Positions 18,147 through 27,510 of a DNA stretch of 64,000 nt are shown piece after piece. The notes under the pieces were generated by a model. It saw only the letters and a list, made by a program, of their open reading frames with translations, had not been told where the DNA came from and did not search any database. Numbering within the stretch: position 1 is the stretch's first letter; the number at the start of each line of letters is the position of its first letter. The stretch is taken from contig JAIBDD010000008.1 in assembly GCA_024679565.1 (NCBI GenBank), positions 1 through 64,000 of the forward strand. Reading direction: 5' to 3'. This stretch comes from Bacteroidota bacterium (GTDB lineage Bacteria > Bacteroidota > Bacteroidia > NS11-12g > UBA9320). The position numbers were made by a program, and so were the translations under genes.

Positions 18147-19958
18147 TTATTCAAATAATTCCGTTAAGTCGTTTTGGCTCATTGTAACAAAAGTACGTTT
18201 ACCATTTGGCGTATATTTTGGCTCGTTGCAAGAAAACAAATCAACAGCCAATTGCTTTATTTGTTCTTGTTCCAATACAGTGCCACCCTGAATACCGGCA
18301 TTTCGTGCTAAAGAGCGCGCCAAATTTTCTCGTTTGTCAAGCTTCAAGGATTGTTCGTTTAACTTATAGTTTTCCAATATGCCTTCCAGTATTTCTTTTT
18401 CCTCACCCTTCGAAATATCAGCAGGTGTTCCGTTAACGATGATAGTGTTTTTTCCAAACACACTCACATCAAAGCCCAACAGATTGATATCGGTCAAAAG
18501 GGAACGCATAATTTCAAAATCAGCCGTTTGTAACTCTATGGTTCGCGGGAATAATAGTTGCTGACTAGGCACATTACTCACCAACAACTGTTGTTTGTAC
18601 TTCTCAAATAACACACGTTCGTGGGCTCTTTTTTGATCTAGCATATACAACTGTCGGTTAACCATACATACAATATAATTGTTGTACACCTGAAACGATA
18701 ATCCAACCTCTACGTTTTGTTCATTCGACGTAAAGGCAGAAATTTCTGTCTGATGTTGCTTTATATCTTCCGTATTTACTTGATAGTCTCTAAATGGTTC
18801 ATACAGTTTCTCCCAAGCTGTTTCGTTTTTCTTCTTTACTGAGTCGTTGATAAAAGGGTTGTATCCAGACTGTGTTTTTATCTGAGGGGGAGCAACTGTT
18901 TTATGAGGATTAAAATCTGGTCGATCAAAATTTGGGAGAAAAGCATTGGTGTCGAGTTCAGGACTGCTATTGTAACCACTTAAGGCCTTTGTTATAACAC
19001 TCTTTATGATTTGGTAAATTGGCCTCGACTCTTCAAACTTCACCTCCGTTTTGGTTGGGTGAACATTTACATCAATTTTCTGTGGATCAATCTTTAGGAA
19101 CAAAACATAAAAAGGGTGATGCTCAGGCTCTATGATGTCTGCATATGCGTTTGCAATCGCATGATGAAAATACGGCTCTTTGATGAAACGACCGTTTACA
19201 TACAAAAACTGGTTACCTCGTGTCTTCTTTGCTAGCTCAGGACTTCCAATAAACCCATCAATACTAACAATTTCTGTTTGCTCTTTAACACCCAGAAGTG
19301 AGCCCTTTTTGGATTTAACTAGAATGTCTTCAACACGCTGCTTCAGTGAAGTTTTAGCCAGTTGGTACACCTCGTTTTTGCCATTAAACAAGTTCATTTT
19401 CACATCAGGCCGACTAATCGCCATCCGTTGAAAAGCTTCAATAATATATTTGGTTTCTACTGATACGGACTTTAAGAAATTACGTCGTACAGGAATGTTA
19501 TAAAAGAGGTTTTTAACAGAAATTGATGTCCCGGTGGTCATAGAGATGGGCTCCTGTTTCTTTACCTCAGAGGCTTCTATTACAATATGACTGCCTAAAG
19601 CGTCTTGCTCTCTTTTGGTTTTCATTTCAACCTGAGAAACAGCAGCGATACTCGCTAAGGCTTCACCTCTAAATCCAAACGTGGATAGGTTAAATAGATC
19701 TTCGGTTTTTTTTATTTTGGAAGTGGCATGGCGTTCCCAGCACATACGTGCATCTGTGTCGCTCATCCCAACCCCGTCGTCAATGATTTGCAATAAGGTT
19801 TGCCCACCGTCGCGAAACACCAAGGTAACTTCATGTGCTCCGGCATCAAAGCTGTTTTCTAACATTTCTTTTACCACAGACGCGGGGCGCTGAACCACCT
19901 CACCGGCGGCTATTTGATTGGCAATGGATTCTGGAAGTAAACGTATAAAATCAGGCAT
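18147..19958 (-). CDS. mutL: DNA mismatch repair protein MutL
   Basis: The product is the GHKL ATPase that couples MutS mismatch recognition to strand excision. The N-terminal ATPase motifs are ENSFDAG (34-40), DDGVGM (60-65), GFRGEAL (95-101) and the TGTSISVKNLFYN loop. The C-terminal dimerisation domain (about 410-603) carries DQKRAHERVLFE (441-452), a variant of the endonuclease motif DQHA-x2-E-x4-E with Lys in place of His, and CNEPKYTPNGK in the position of the second metal-binding motif. Nicking activity is plausible but not certain. It heads a run of five co-directional genes after a small membrane-protein gene. Confidence 0.97.
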   Translation of the reverse strand: MPDFIRLLPESIANQIAAGEVVQRPASVVKEMLENSFDAGAHEVTLVFRDGGQTLLQIIDDGVGMSDTDARMCWERHATSKIKKTEDLFNLSTFGFRGEALASIAAVSQVEMKTKREQDALGSHIVIEASEVKKQEPISMTTGTSISVKNLFYNIPVRRNFLKSVSVETKYIIEAFQRMAISRPDVKMNLFNGKNEVYQLAKTSLKQRVEDILVKSKKGSLLGVKEQTEIVSIDGFIGSPELAKKTRGNQFLYVNGRFIKEPYFHHAIANAYADIIEPEHHPFYVLFLKIDPQKIDVNVHPTKTEVKFEESRPIYQIIKSVITKALSGYNSSPELDTNAFLPNFDRPDFNPHKTVAPPQIKTQSGYNPFINDSVKKKNETAWEKLYEPFRDYQVNTEDIKQHQTEISAFTSNEQNVEVGLSFQVYNNYIVCMVNRQLYMLDQKRAHERVLFEKYKQQLLVSNVPSQQLLFPRTIELQTADFEIMRSLLTDINLLGFDVSVFGKNTIIVNGTPADISKGEEKEILEGILENYKLNEQSLKLDKRENLARSLARNAGIQGGTVLEQEQIKQLAVDLFSCNEPKYTPNGKRTFVTMSQNDLTELFE

Positions 19959-20003
19959 TCTTGAACGCCTCGAAGATAATTTAATTCTGTTGCATATCGA
20001 GTA

Positions 20004-20318
20004 TTAGCCTTGCTTAAAGCCTTCGAATATGATATCGATTGTGTCGGTGTAAAACGCGAGATAGGCAAGTGAACCAAGTATCGCAGCAATAAGTAAAAAA
20101 CGGACCCTGGAAACCAGTCTTTGTTGTTGTGCTGATGAATCTAAAGGAAGGTGTCCTCTATTTTTGAAGGCGCTTTGAAGTCTTTTCTTGCTTCCTTCTG
20201 CACTATATTTTCCAGTGACCTCTGCGGTTATATGTTCTACCCGATTTTGTAAATCTTCTTTTTGCTCATCGTAATAACGCGGACGATAATTAAATCGTTT
20301 GTTATTTCGTCTGCCCAT
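20004..20318 (-). CDS. Small basic single-pass membrane protein upstream of mutL
   Basis: The track ORF begins at 20339, but I prefer Met8 (ATG at 20318), because a TATCTTTG box ends only five bases before the first ATG and transcription would start about there. The 104-residue product has a basic N terminus (RRNNKRFNYRPRYY), a charged helical middle and one membrane helix (about 75-95). Proteins with this N-terminal motif occur beside mutL in other Bacteroidota and are sometimes mislabelled as a riboflavin synthase subunit; I see no enzymatic signature. Function is unknown. Confidence 0.65.
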   Translation of the reverse strand: MGRRNNKRFNYRPRYYDEQKEDLQNRVEHITAEVTGKYSAEGSKKRLQSAFKNRGHLPLDSSAQQQRLVSRVRFLLIAAILGSLAYLAFYTDTIDIIFEGFKQG

Positions 20319-20343
20319 TTTAACACGAGAAAGCTGCATAGTT

Positions 20344-20374
20344 CAAAGATAAGAACCGTAAACGGTAATGCCAA
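20344..20374 (-). promoter_or_regulatory. Candidate promoter of the mutL operon
   Basis: On the minus strand TTG (20372-20374) and a perfect TATCTTTG (20344-20351) are separated by 20 bases, a good fit to the Bacteroidota consensus. A perfect 12-base palindrome TGCCAATTGGCA (20369-20380) overlaps the -33 element. Confidence 0.5.
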
Positions 20375-20415
20375 TTGGCATTCATGAGTGGAGGATTTCT
20401 TTTGACGAATGGCCC

Positions 20416-22212
20416 TTATGCGTACTTGCGTCTACGAATCCACGCGTTAATTAGGCCAAAAATGAATAACAGCACAAGAGGTAAAACCATATTGATGAGT
20501 TGCCATTTTGTTTTTTCCTTTTGTATTTTTCCTTTGTCGAGTAGTCTAAGTTCAATTTTTTTAGACCTTACGTCTATCAAGTTCGACTCATCACATAGGT
20601 AGTCAACACAGTTTAAAAAGAACTTTTTGTTGGCAAATTCTACGGGCTCTTTAAATGCCTTAGAGGCATACTTATCGTAGCCCAACGGGTAGACTTGTTT
20701 TTTTTCTTTGTCGGTTTGATTTGCAATTAAGTCACCGTCAGAAATAACAATCATTGCGTTGTTTTCTATACCTGATTTGAAAGGTATGGGGCTACGTTGT
20801 TTCATCGATCGCCGATGAGCGTACAGAGACTTGAATTGACCTTCAACCAATACCGCCGCGATATTGTTTGGATGCCTAAACATTTCGGGTGTTGGTTTTA
20901 AACTCAACAACTCCAAAGACACGTTTACCGGATTGTTGGCAATACGACTAGTGTTTGACGATTGAAGTAAAACTGTTTTTTTGGCATTAGAGTTAGGTAA
21001 GGTATCAATACCTGCTGCAAACCTCCCCCATACAGAAGTCATGTTTCTGATAATTGGGTGTTCACCTTGTGGGGCGAATATGGGATAGAAAAGCCAAGGC
21101 AAAAATCCTGGCTGACCACTTGCACCTTTAGCTAATACAGGAATTCCATGACAATTTAAATCCTGAATGAGGCTCGGGTTTATGCGTACGCCATATCGAA
21201 ACAATAAGTCGTTTACGTTTAAGTTATAATCTGCCGTCATGATTGACCCATATTTGGCAACACTATCCATTTCGGCAATCAACGGTTCTGCAAGCCAAAT
21301 TAATTTGCCTCCATTCATCACATACTGGTCAAGCAGAAATAACTCTTCATCTAAAAAGCTAATGCGTGGTTTCGCTATGATTAACGCCTGGTAGGTGTTC
21401 ATTTGGTTCATGACACCGTTCAATAAGATTTCACCAGCTTTGTCTGGAGCAGCACTAATTTGAGCTATAAACTGCTTACTACAGGCAGTATCGGTCAAAT
21501 TAATATTCAGGCCTTCGACTGTGTAAAATTCTTCCAAAGATTGTGTAATATCTGCCAGATAGATTGGCTCTAGTTCGCCATGACCTTGGGTAAAGGCAAT
21601 TTTTATTTCTCGGTCGACAACACACTTTCTAATAACGTTTCCAATTTCGTATTCAAGCAATTCAATACTACCATTTATATCTTCCTCTAGGGGTTGTCCG
21701 AATTCGCGTTTAAGCAAGTTTAATGGATACTCCTTACCCTTGTAGTTGACCAATCCGGCAGGGATGATAAATTTCTCTGAGGTCGCTTGATCTTGCCCAA
21801 TTTCAGGCCGAGTAATTTGTACACCTTTGGTACTTAATTGTTTGAGGATGTCGTCTTTTTCCTTAATTGGTTTGTCGGTCAGTAAATCTTCAAACCGATA
21901 AATGAGTTGACCGTTACTTATGTGTTGATACTCATTTAATAAATCTTGAGTCGCGTTTCTTAGCCTTCTATACTCTTGTGGGAACTCTCCATCTAAAAAA
22001 ATCTGAATGTATAGCGGCTCGTCAAGTTTGTCAACTAAGTCGTGGGTGGTTTGAGATAAGGTGTACCTTTTTTCTTTGGTAAGGTCAAACCTCTTGTACA
22101 GGCTGTCAGAACCAACATTTACTACAATAATGGTAGCAACAAGTATCAAAAACTGCCACATGTGTTTTTGTTTCACCCCGAATTGACCAGAAGGTTTTTT
22201 GCTATCTACCAT
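20416..22212 (-). CDS. gldG: Gliding-motility ABC transporter auxiliary protein GldG
   Basis: The 598-residue protein has an N-terminal membrane helix (about 18-38), a large periplasmic region containing the ABC-2-type 'DUF7088/GldG' domain (ETTHDL-like TLSQTTHDLVDKL, then LDGEFPQEYRRLR), a DUF4350-like fold, and a C-terminal membrane helix (about 572-590) followed by a basic RRRKYA tail. This is the GldG architecture. With GldA and GldF it forms an ABC complex needed for gliding in Flavobacterium. Its start overlaps the gldF stop by seven bases. Confidence 0.93.
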   Translation of the reverse strand: MVDSKKPSGQFGVKQKHMWQFLILVATIIVVNVGSDSLYKRFDLTKEKRYTLSQTTHDLVDKLDEPLYIQIFLDGEFPQEYRRLRNATQDLLNEYQHISNGQLIYRFEDLLTDKPIKEKDDILKQLSTKGVQITRPEIGQDQATSEKFIIPAGLVNYKGKEYPLNLLKREFGQPLEEDINGSIELLEYEIGNVIRKCVVDREIKIAFTQGHGELEPIYLADITQSLEEFYTVEGLNINLTDTACSKQFIAQISAAPDKAGEILLNGVMNQMNTYQALIIAKPRISFLDEELFLLDQYVMNGGKLIWLAEPLIAEMDSVAKYGSIMTADYNLNVNDLLFRYGVRINPSLIQDLNCHGIPVLAKGASGQPGFLPWLFYPIFAPQGEHPIIRNMTSVWGRFAAGIDTLPNSNAKKTVLLQSSNTSRIANNPVNVSLELLSLKPTPEMFRHPNNIAAVLVEGQFKSLYAHRRSMKQRSPIPFKSGIENNAMIVISDGDLIANQTDKEKKQVYPLGYDKYASKAFKEPVEFANKKFFLNCVDYLCDESNLIDVRSKKIELRLLDKGKIQKEKTKWQLINMVLPLVLLFIFGLINAWIRRRKYA

Positions 22213-22934
22213 TTTCGTTTGCCAAATGAAAGTTTAGTTAAACCTAAAAAGAAAGCAATAAAGCCAATAAAGTAAGTGATATCTCGGGTGTCAATTACCC
22301 CTCTGCTAATCGATTGATAGTGATATTCTATGCCAAGCCATTCCAGGTAATAGTTAGAAGCTCCTGTGCTCAGTAAGCCGCTGAGCTGACCAACAACCGA
22401 GAAGGATACAAAGCACATAAAAGTTGAAAGTATGAAGGCGACTATTTGGTTTTCAGTAAGGGAAGAGGCAAACAACCCTACACTAATATAACATCCACCA
22501 AGAAACAACAAACCGATATAAGAGCCCCACATAGCACCTGTATCAATGTTGCCAACCGGGCTGCCAAGTTTATGAATGGTATAGTAATAAAGGAGAGTCG
22601 GTATCAATGCAAAAACTACGAGGCATAATGCTCCAAAAAACTTTCCAAGTATTATGTTCCAATCAGTAATGGGGTGAGTGGTAAGCAGCTCTATGGTACC
22701 TGCTTTCTTTTCTTCTGCAAACGATCGCATGGTTATGGCCGAAACCAAGAATATAAAGACCCAGGGAGCCATCATAAATAGGGTTTCTAAACTAGCAGAG
22801 CCATAATCGAGTGCGTTGGTGTCTTTATACACCCACATAAACAAGCCGATAGCAAGTAAAAAAACAGCCACAACAACGTAGGCGATTAGTGAGCTCAGAA
22901 AGCTTCGTATTTCTTTTTTAAGGATACTCAGCAT
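22206..22934 (-). CDS. gldF: Gliding-motility ABC transporter permease GldF
   Basis: The 242-residue product has six membrane helices of the ABC-2 permease type. The stretch RSFAEEKKAGTIELLTTHPI after helix 2 is the family hallmark. It is one base downstream of gldA and overlaps gldG, so the three subunits are translated from one message. Confidence 0.93.
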   Translation of the reverse strand: MLSILKKEIRSFLSSLIAYVVVAVFLLAIGLFMWVYKDTNALDYGSASLETLFMMAPWVFIFLVSAITMRSFAEEKKAGTIELLTTHPITDWNIILGKFFGALCLVVFALIPTLLYYYTIHKLGSPVGNIDTGAMWGSYIGLLFLGGCYISVGLFASSLTENQIVAFILSTFMCFVSFSVVGQLSGLLSTGASNYYLEWLGIEYHYQSISRGVIDTRDITYFIGFIAFFLGLTKLSFGKRKW

Positions 22935-22935
22935 A

Positions 22936-23841
22936 TCAATTGGTCAGCGCCCTAAATACATGTTCTAAACTTTGCTCTTCTTCTTTTTGCTCGAGTAAAA
23001 CATTTTTACTTTCAACTGCAAAAGAGAACAGCTGCTCTTGTATATCGTCGGCGTTAGTTGTTAACCGAAACCTGTTTTCTGGCAACGACTCGACGGTAGA
23101 TACCCCTTTCAAAGATTCAAGAGAGGATCGCTTGACGGAATTTTTAAACTTCACCACGAGTGTTTTTCCCTGTACATTTTTTTGCTGAAGTCGCTCTATA
23201 CTATCATCGGCAACAAGTTTCCCTTGGTTTAGGATAATAACTCGACTACACATGGCCTCTACTTCTTGCATGATATGTGTGGAAAGGAGCACTGTCCTTT
23301 CTTCGCCAATTTCACGTATTAAGTTTCGGATTTCAGTAATCTGGTTAGGGTCAAGACCGGAAGTGGGTTCGTCTAAAACCAATACTTTAGGGTCATTCAT
23401 AAGGGCTTGGGCCATGCCTACGCGTTGCTTATAACCCTTAGACAAAGTTCCAATTTTTTTGGTTTGTTCTCGCTCTAAACCGGTGCGTGCAATTAAAGTA
23501 TTTACCCGTTTTGAAACATTTTTAGTAATGCCACATAGGTTAGCTACAAACCCTAGATACTCTTTGACATACATGTCAAAGTAAAGCGGATTGTGTTCTG
23601 GGAGGTACCCAATTTCACGCCGGATAGCTAAATCATCTTTACCAACGGATAGACCAGAAACCTTCGCCGAACCAGAGGTTGGGCTTATAAAACACGTCAA
23701 CATTTTCATTGTCGTGCTTTTTCCAGCACCATTGGGTCCCAAAAAGCCTACAACTTGACCCGTTGGAATATTGAAAGAAACATCGCTAACGGCCCATTGG
23801 TTACCGTATTTTTTCGACAGCTTGTTTACTTCAATTGACAT
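22936..23841 (-). CDS. gldA: Gliding-motility ABC transporter ATPase GldA
   Basis: This is a 301-residue ABC ATPase. The Walker A is GPNGAGKST (35-43), the signature is LSKGYKQR, the Walker B is VLVLDEPTSGLDP and the switch His is in LLSTHIMQEV. The C-terminal 80 residues are a small regulatory domain typical of this branch. It begins eight bases after the large T9SS protein and is followed directly by gldF and gldG, so I infer one operon. In Flavobacterium johnsoniae gldA is encoded apart from gldFG; here all three are together. Confidence 0.9.
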   Translation of the reverse strand: MSIEVNKLSKKYGNQWAVSDVSFNIPTGQVVGFLGPNGAGKSTTMKMLTCFISPTSGSAKVSGLSVGKDDLAIRREIGYLPEHNPLYFDMYVKEYLGFVANLCGITKNVSKRVNTLIARTGLEREQTKKIGTLSKGYKQRVGMAQALMNDPKVLVLDEPTSGLDPNQITEIRNLIREIGEERTVLLSTHIMQEVEAMCSRVIILNQGKLVADDSIERLQQKNVQGKTLVVKFKNSVKRSSLESLKGVSTVESLPENRFRLTTNADDIQEQLFSFAVESKNVLLEQKEEEQSLEHVFRALTN

Positions 23842-23849
23842 GTAGAAAG

Positions 23850-26777
23850 TTACTCAACTACAATTTTTAACGTTGTTGATCCATTCGAATTGCCCAACCA
23901 TAAGAAATATTGACCAGATGGAATTTCTGACAGCTTAATCGTCACTTGATTTTCACCAGGATATGTGGAGAACAATTCTTCTTGAAGCACCTTGCCTGAA
24001 ATGTCTGTGATTCGCGTTGTCAGCTTATCCGTTGTTGTTGCTCCAAAGGCAACAACGATATGGTCTGTTGTTGGATTCGGGAATACCCGTAAACCTGTAA
24101 CGCTTAGGTTCTCAATAGCACTATTACAGGTCATGGTGTCGACATTGATTGAAGCCGATCCCTCGCAGCCGTTTTGATCTGCAACGGTAACCGAATAGGT
24201 GTTCTTACTCATTACGTAAATAACTTCAGTGGTTTCAGTTGTGCTCCAATCATACGAGGCATAACCAGAACCAGGGCTTAATCTTAAAGAATCGCCAATG
24301 CAAATTACGGTATCAGCACCAAGTGAGATTACAGGTAATGATACATTACTTACGTTTATAGAATCCGTATAGGAACAGGTAAATTCGTCAGTAACCTTCA
24401 ACCAATAGCTACCAGAAGTATTGATTAACAAGGAATCATTACTGGAGTTATTATTCCACTTATATGTTGTCATGTCTTTAGGCCCAACTAAATATCGACT
24501 TGAACCAGCACAAAGGCCAAAATCGCTACCCAAGCTAAATGTTGGCTGATTTCTAGTTGTTAGGTCGATTGTGTCGGACGATGGACAGCCAAAGCTATTG
24601 AACGCTGTAAGGTGATAAGACCCGGCACGTGTAACCCGGATATTTTGTAAGCTTGAAGCTGTATCATTCCATATGTAACCAGACAATGCGCCAGGGCCCA
24701 ATATGGTAAACGTTCCCCCCATACAGAAGGTGTCGTCAGCACCTAGACTAAATGGCGATGAAGGGTTAGTTAATAGCGTGATTTGATCTGAGTACGTACA
24801 GCCATTTGTGTCTACAACAACTAGGTTGTGTGTTTTTTCAGCAGCTGTTTTAAAGGTTTGTGATGAGCCTTCTCCACTATTCCAGTTATACGATTTCATA
24901 TTTCCTGGTCCTGTTAATTCGATGGCTTGTGACTCACAAATGGTGGTGTCGCTACCAAGATTAAATGTAGGTAGGCTATTCACATCAACAACCATGGTGT
25001 CATTATAGGTACAGCTATTCACATCTATCCCTGTAAAGTAAATCGTATCGGATTTTTTAACTTTAAAGGAGCGATTATTTGTGTTTATATATGTGCCTTG
25101 CCATAGGTAAGAGATTAGATTTTTAGACCCAACGATTGTGGCCGAATCGCCATCACAAAAACTTGTGTCTCTTGCTAAATCTTCAGTTAAAAATTGGTTA
25201 ACCGTAACGGTTACAAACGTAGAATCAGAGCCACATTCTTGGTCGTTTGAAGTTACCACAAGTTTATACGTCGTTGTTGCAGAAGGCGAAACAGAAGGAT
25301 TTGCTTTCTTACTTATTTCCTTACCGTTTCCGTCTTTCCACGAATAGTTAATTCCACGAATTCCAGTGCTACCAATACTTATGTTTCTTCCTGCACACAC
25401 TTCTAGTTGAGTCTTAGGCAGCGCAGCTGACAGTTTACAACACAATGTAGAATCGCTTATGGTGGAAATTGTTGTTCGGCTAACACTTGGTGTTTGAGTA
25501 GTTAAACCAACTAGTGCTCCTCCAAACGAAGTACTATTAAGATTTAAAGTGAACGAATTAATTGGGTCTAAAGTAGAATTACACAATGTTGAACCATCTT
25601 TTCTAATTTTAGCTAGATATAAATCGTCATTGCCAGTGGTATTAAAAGATCGCGATGTTGATAAAACCACGAATCCGCCATCACCTGACTTGGTAACATC
25701 CGTTGGCCAATGACCATCTCTAGACGAACCGCCCACCAACAATGAGGTACTAAGTGCACCTGAAGAGTTAAAATCACAATAAAGGACCTCTCGATTACCC
25801 ACTTGTGGTTCTGCATATCCAACAACAGCAAATCCAGCATTGGCTGGTTTTATTACAATGTCAAACCCTCTATCGTCACCAGTGGTACCGAGTGCTTGTG
25901 CATTGACTGAATTCCCAGAGGTATCGCAGGTCATAACAAATACGTCGTTGTCACCCACACTTATTGCTTTTGTCCAACCCGTAACGATATATGTATTGCG
26001 ATCGACCTTAATGTCCCAACCAGCATCATCAGCTGTTGATCCATATGTTTTCATCCATTTAAATCCTCCAGTAGAGTCAAACTTTGCGATAAACGCATCT
26101 GAAGATCCTGAGCTTCCTGTAAGGCCACCATTCGTGATGCTATCATAGGTTGTTTGTCCGGTGATGACCACATTACCGCGACCGTCTTCGGCTAAACCAT
26201 ATGCTTCCTCATTTCCAGGGCTACCAAATGTTTTGTACCATCTAATATTCCCACCTGTGCCTAGTTTTGCCAGGAAACCTTGGTCTGCATTTGAATCATT
26301 TTTGACGTATCCGGTGATATAATACCCATTACTATACAGAGACCGAATGATGTTGTAACCATCTTCTAAACTATCGGATGCCACTGTACGTGCCCATTCC
26401 ACTTTTCCAGATTTGTCTAGTTTTACTGCAATAGCGTCACCGTTTGCCTTATAAGATGTTGAGTTTCCAACCACAACATAACCTGAATCATTGGCTACTG
26501 TTACGTTCCAAGCCACATCGTCGCCACTTTCACCGTAGGCACTTGACCATTCGACTTGACCCATACCGTCAGTTTTAACGACCAACATGTCTTTCTTCCC
26601 CTTGCCAAAGCTTTCGGTATACCCTACGCTAATGTATCCACCATCAAGCGTACGTTCTATGGCATAGCTATTCTCAGCCTTCGAACCACCAATGGTTCTT
26701 TGAAAGAGGTTTTCTTGCGCTAAAACACTAGAAAATAAGCCTAACACGAGTGCAATTAATCCTATCGATTTTTTCAT
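23850..26777 (-). CDS. Large T9SS-sorted repeat protein upstream of gldA
   Basis: The track starts at a TTG; ATG 26777 (Met8) gives a direct signal peptide (MKKSIGLIALVLGL to LAQ) and a 975-residue protein. Residues about 25-390 are beta-propeller-type repeats of about 50 residues (DGGYISVGYTES, DMLVVKTD). An Ig-like domain (about 445-525) follows. Then five tandem repeats of about 70 residues recur (LGSDTTIC, W-N core, GC-SD ends), and a type A sorting domain closes the protein. It is probably a cell-surface or released adhesin-like protein. A TTAATTTG box at 26796-26803 precedes the ATG. It appears to be the first gene of the gldA-gldF-gldG operon. Confidence 0.85.
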   Translation of the reverse strand: MKKSIGLIALVLGLFSSVLAQENLFQRTIGGSKAENSYAIERTLDGGYISVGYTESFGKGKKDMLVVKTDGMGQVEWSSAYGESGDDVAWNVTVANDSGYVVVGNSTSYKANGDAIAVKLDKSGKVEWARTVASDSLEDGYNIIRSLYSNGYYITGYVKNDSNADQGFLAKLGTGGNIRWYKTFGSPGNEEAYGLAEDGRGNVVITGQTTYDSITNGGLTGSSGSSDAFIAKFDSTGGFKWMKTYGSTADDAGWDIKVDRNTYIVTGWTKAISVGDNDVFVMTCDTSGNSVNAQALGTTGDDRGFDIVIKPANAGFAVVGYAEPQVGNREVLYCDFNSSGALSTSLLVGGSSRDGHWPTDVTKSGDGGFVVLSTSRSFNTTGNDDLYLAKIRKDGSTLCNSTLDPINSFTLNLNSTSFGGALVGLTTQTPSVSRTTISTISDSTLCCKLSAALPKTQLEVCAGRNISIGSTGIRGINYSWKDGNGKEISKKANPSVSPSATTTYKLVVTSNDQECGSDSTFVTVTVNQFLTEDLARDTSFCDGDSATIVGSKNLISYLWQGTYINTNNRSFKVKKSDTIYFTGIDVNSCTYNDTMVVDVNSLPTFNLGSDTTICESQAIELTGPGNMKSYNWNSGEGSSQTFKTAAEKTHNLVVVDTNGCTYSDQITLLTNPSSPFSLGADDTFCMGGTFTILGPGALSGYIWNDTASSLQNIRVTRAGSYHLTAFNSFGCPSSDTIDLTTRNQPTFSLGSDFGLCAGSSRYLVGPKDMTTYKWNNNSSNDSLLINTSGSYWLKVTDEFTCSYTDSINVSNVSLPVISLGADTVICIGDSLRLSPGSGYASYDWSTTETTEVIYVMSKNTYSVTVADQNGCEGSASINVDTMTCNSAIENLSVTGLRVFPNPTTDHIVVAFGATTTDKLTTRITDISGKVLQEELFSTYPGENQVTIKLSEIPSGQYFLWLGNSNGSTTLKIVVE

Positions 26778-26928
26778 ATTTAAGTTGTTCTTTTTCAAAT
26801 TAACAGAAGCCTCAAGGAGGCGTAGTTAAAAGTAAAGCGCAATCTATGGATTATTCAAATACTTTAAAAAAAAGAAAAGACGTGATTTGGTATTTTTACA
26901 CTACCCAGAATCAATAGTGTGTTATGCC

Positions 26929-27510
26929 TTAGGCTGCACCTGTAAATCGGTTACATAAGCGGGCGCTATATTCCACGAAGCTTTTTAGCCGAGTAGCGTA
27001 TCCACTTTCTTTAATAAATTGGCCGTTTTCGTCCAATTCCGACGGGGTGTAATGCGATTCAAATTTATTTGGAGAGCAAACCGCTTGCCCACCCAAGTAG
27101 AAGATAAGTTTTTCGAATACCGACGACAATTGCATGGTTGGTAGTCGCCCTCCAATCCCAGAGCTCACCCCAACAAAAGCAAATACCTTATTGTCATACA
27201 GTGCTTTATGAGCTCCTCCGCTATAATGATTAGCCATGTTAGCTAGTTCAGGGGAGATAAGCCAGTTGTATTCTGGACTTAAAATGTAAACGAGATCTGC
27301 TTCAGCCCAAGCATTTAATAAGTTTTCACGGAAAGGTGTAGGTTTTGCATCATCAACAGGCTCACCATTAAAAAATGGTAGATCATATGACCGGAAGTCA
27401 ACGATAGTACTTTCGTGATTCAATGACTTATGTAAAGTATCGATGGCTTTTGCAACTCGAATAGTGTTGTTGCCTTTTCTCGAGGTTCCAGATAATATAA
27501 CTACTTTCAT
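26929..27510 (-). CDS. NADPH-dependent FMN reductase-family oxidoreductase
   Basis: The product is a 193-residue flavodoxin-fold flavoprotein. The phosphate-binding loop is LSGTSRKGNNT near the N terminus, and SPEYNW replaces the common TPEYN-x-S flavin loop. GVSSGIGGRLP is the third cofactor loop. Members reduce quinones, azo dyes, chromate or free flavin. It is the last gene of the tyrS operon, adjacent to the membrane protein without a gap. Confidence 0.9.
   Translation of the reverse strand: MKVVILSGTSRKGNNTIRVAKAIDTLHKSLNHESTIVDFRSYDLPFFNGEPVDDAKPTPFRENLLNAWAEADLVYILSPEYNWLISPELANMANHYSGGAHKALYDNKVFAFVGVSSGIGGRLPTMQLSSVFEKLIFYLGGQAVCSPNKFESHYTPSELDENGQFIKESGYATRLKSFVEYSARLCNRFTGAA

Noticed and set aside
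26809-26821. GCCTC-AAG-GAGGC hairpin as a terminator
   Set aside because: The stem is five pairs with a three-base loop and no T-run on either strand.
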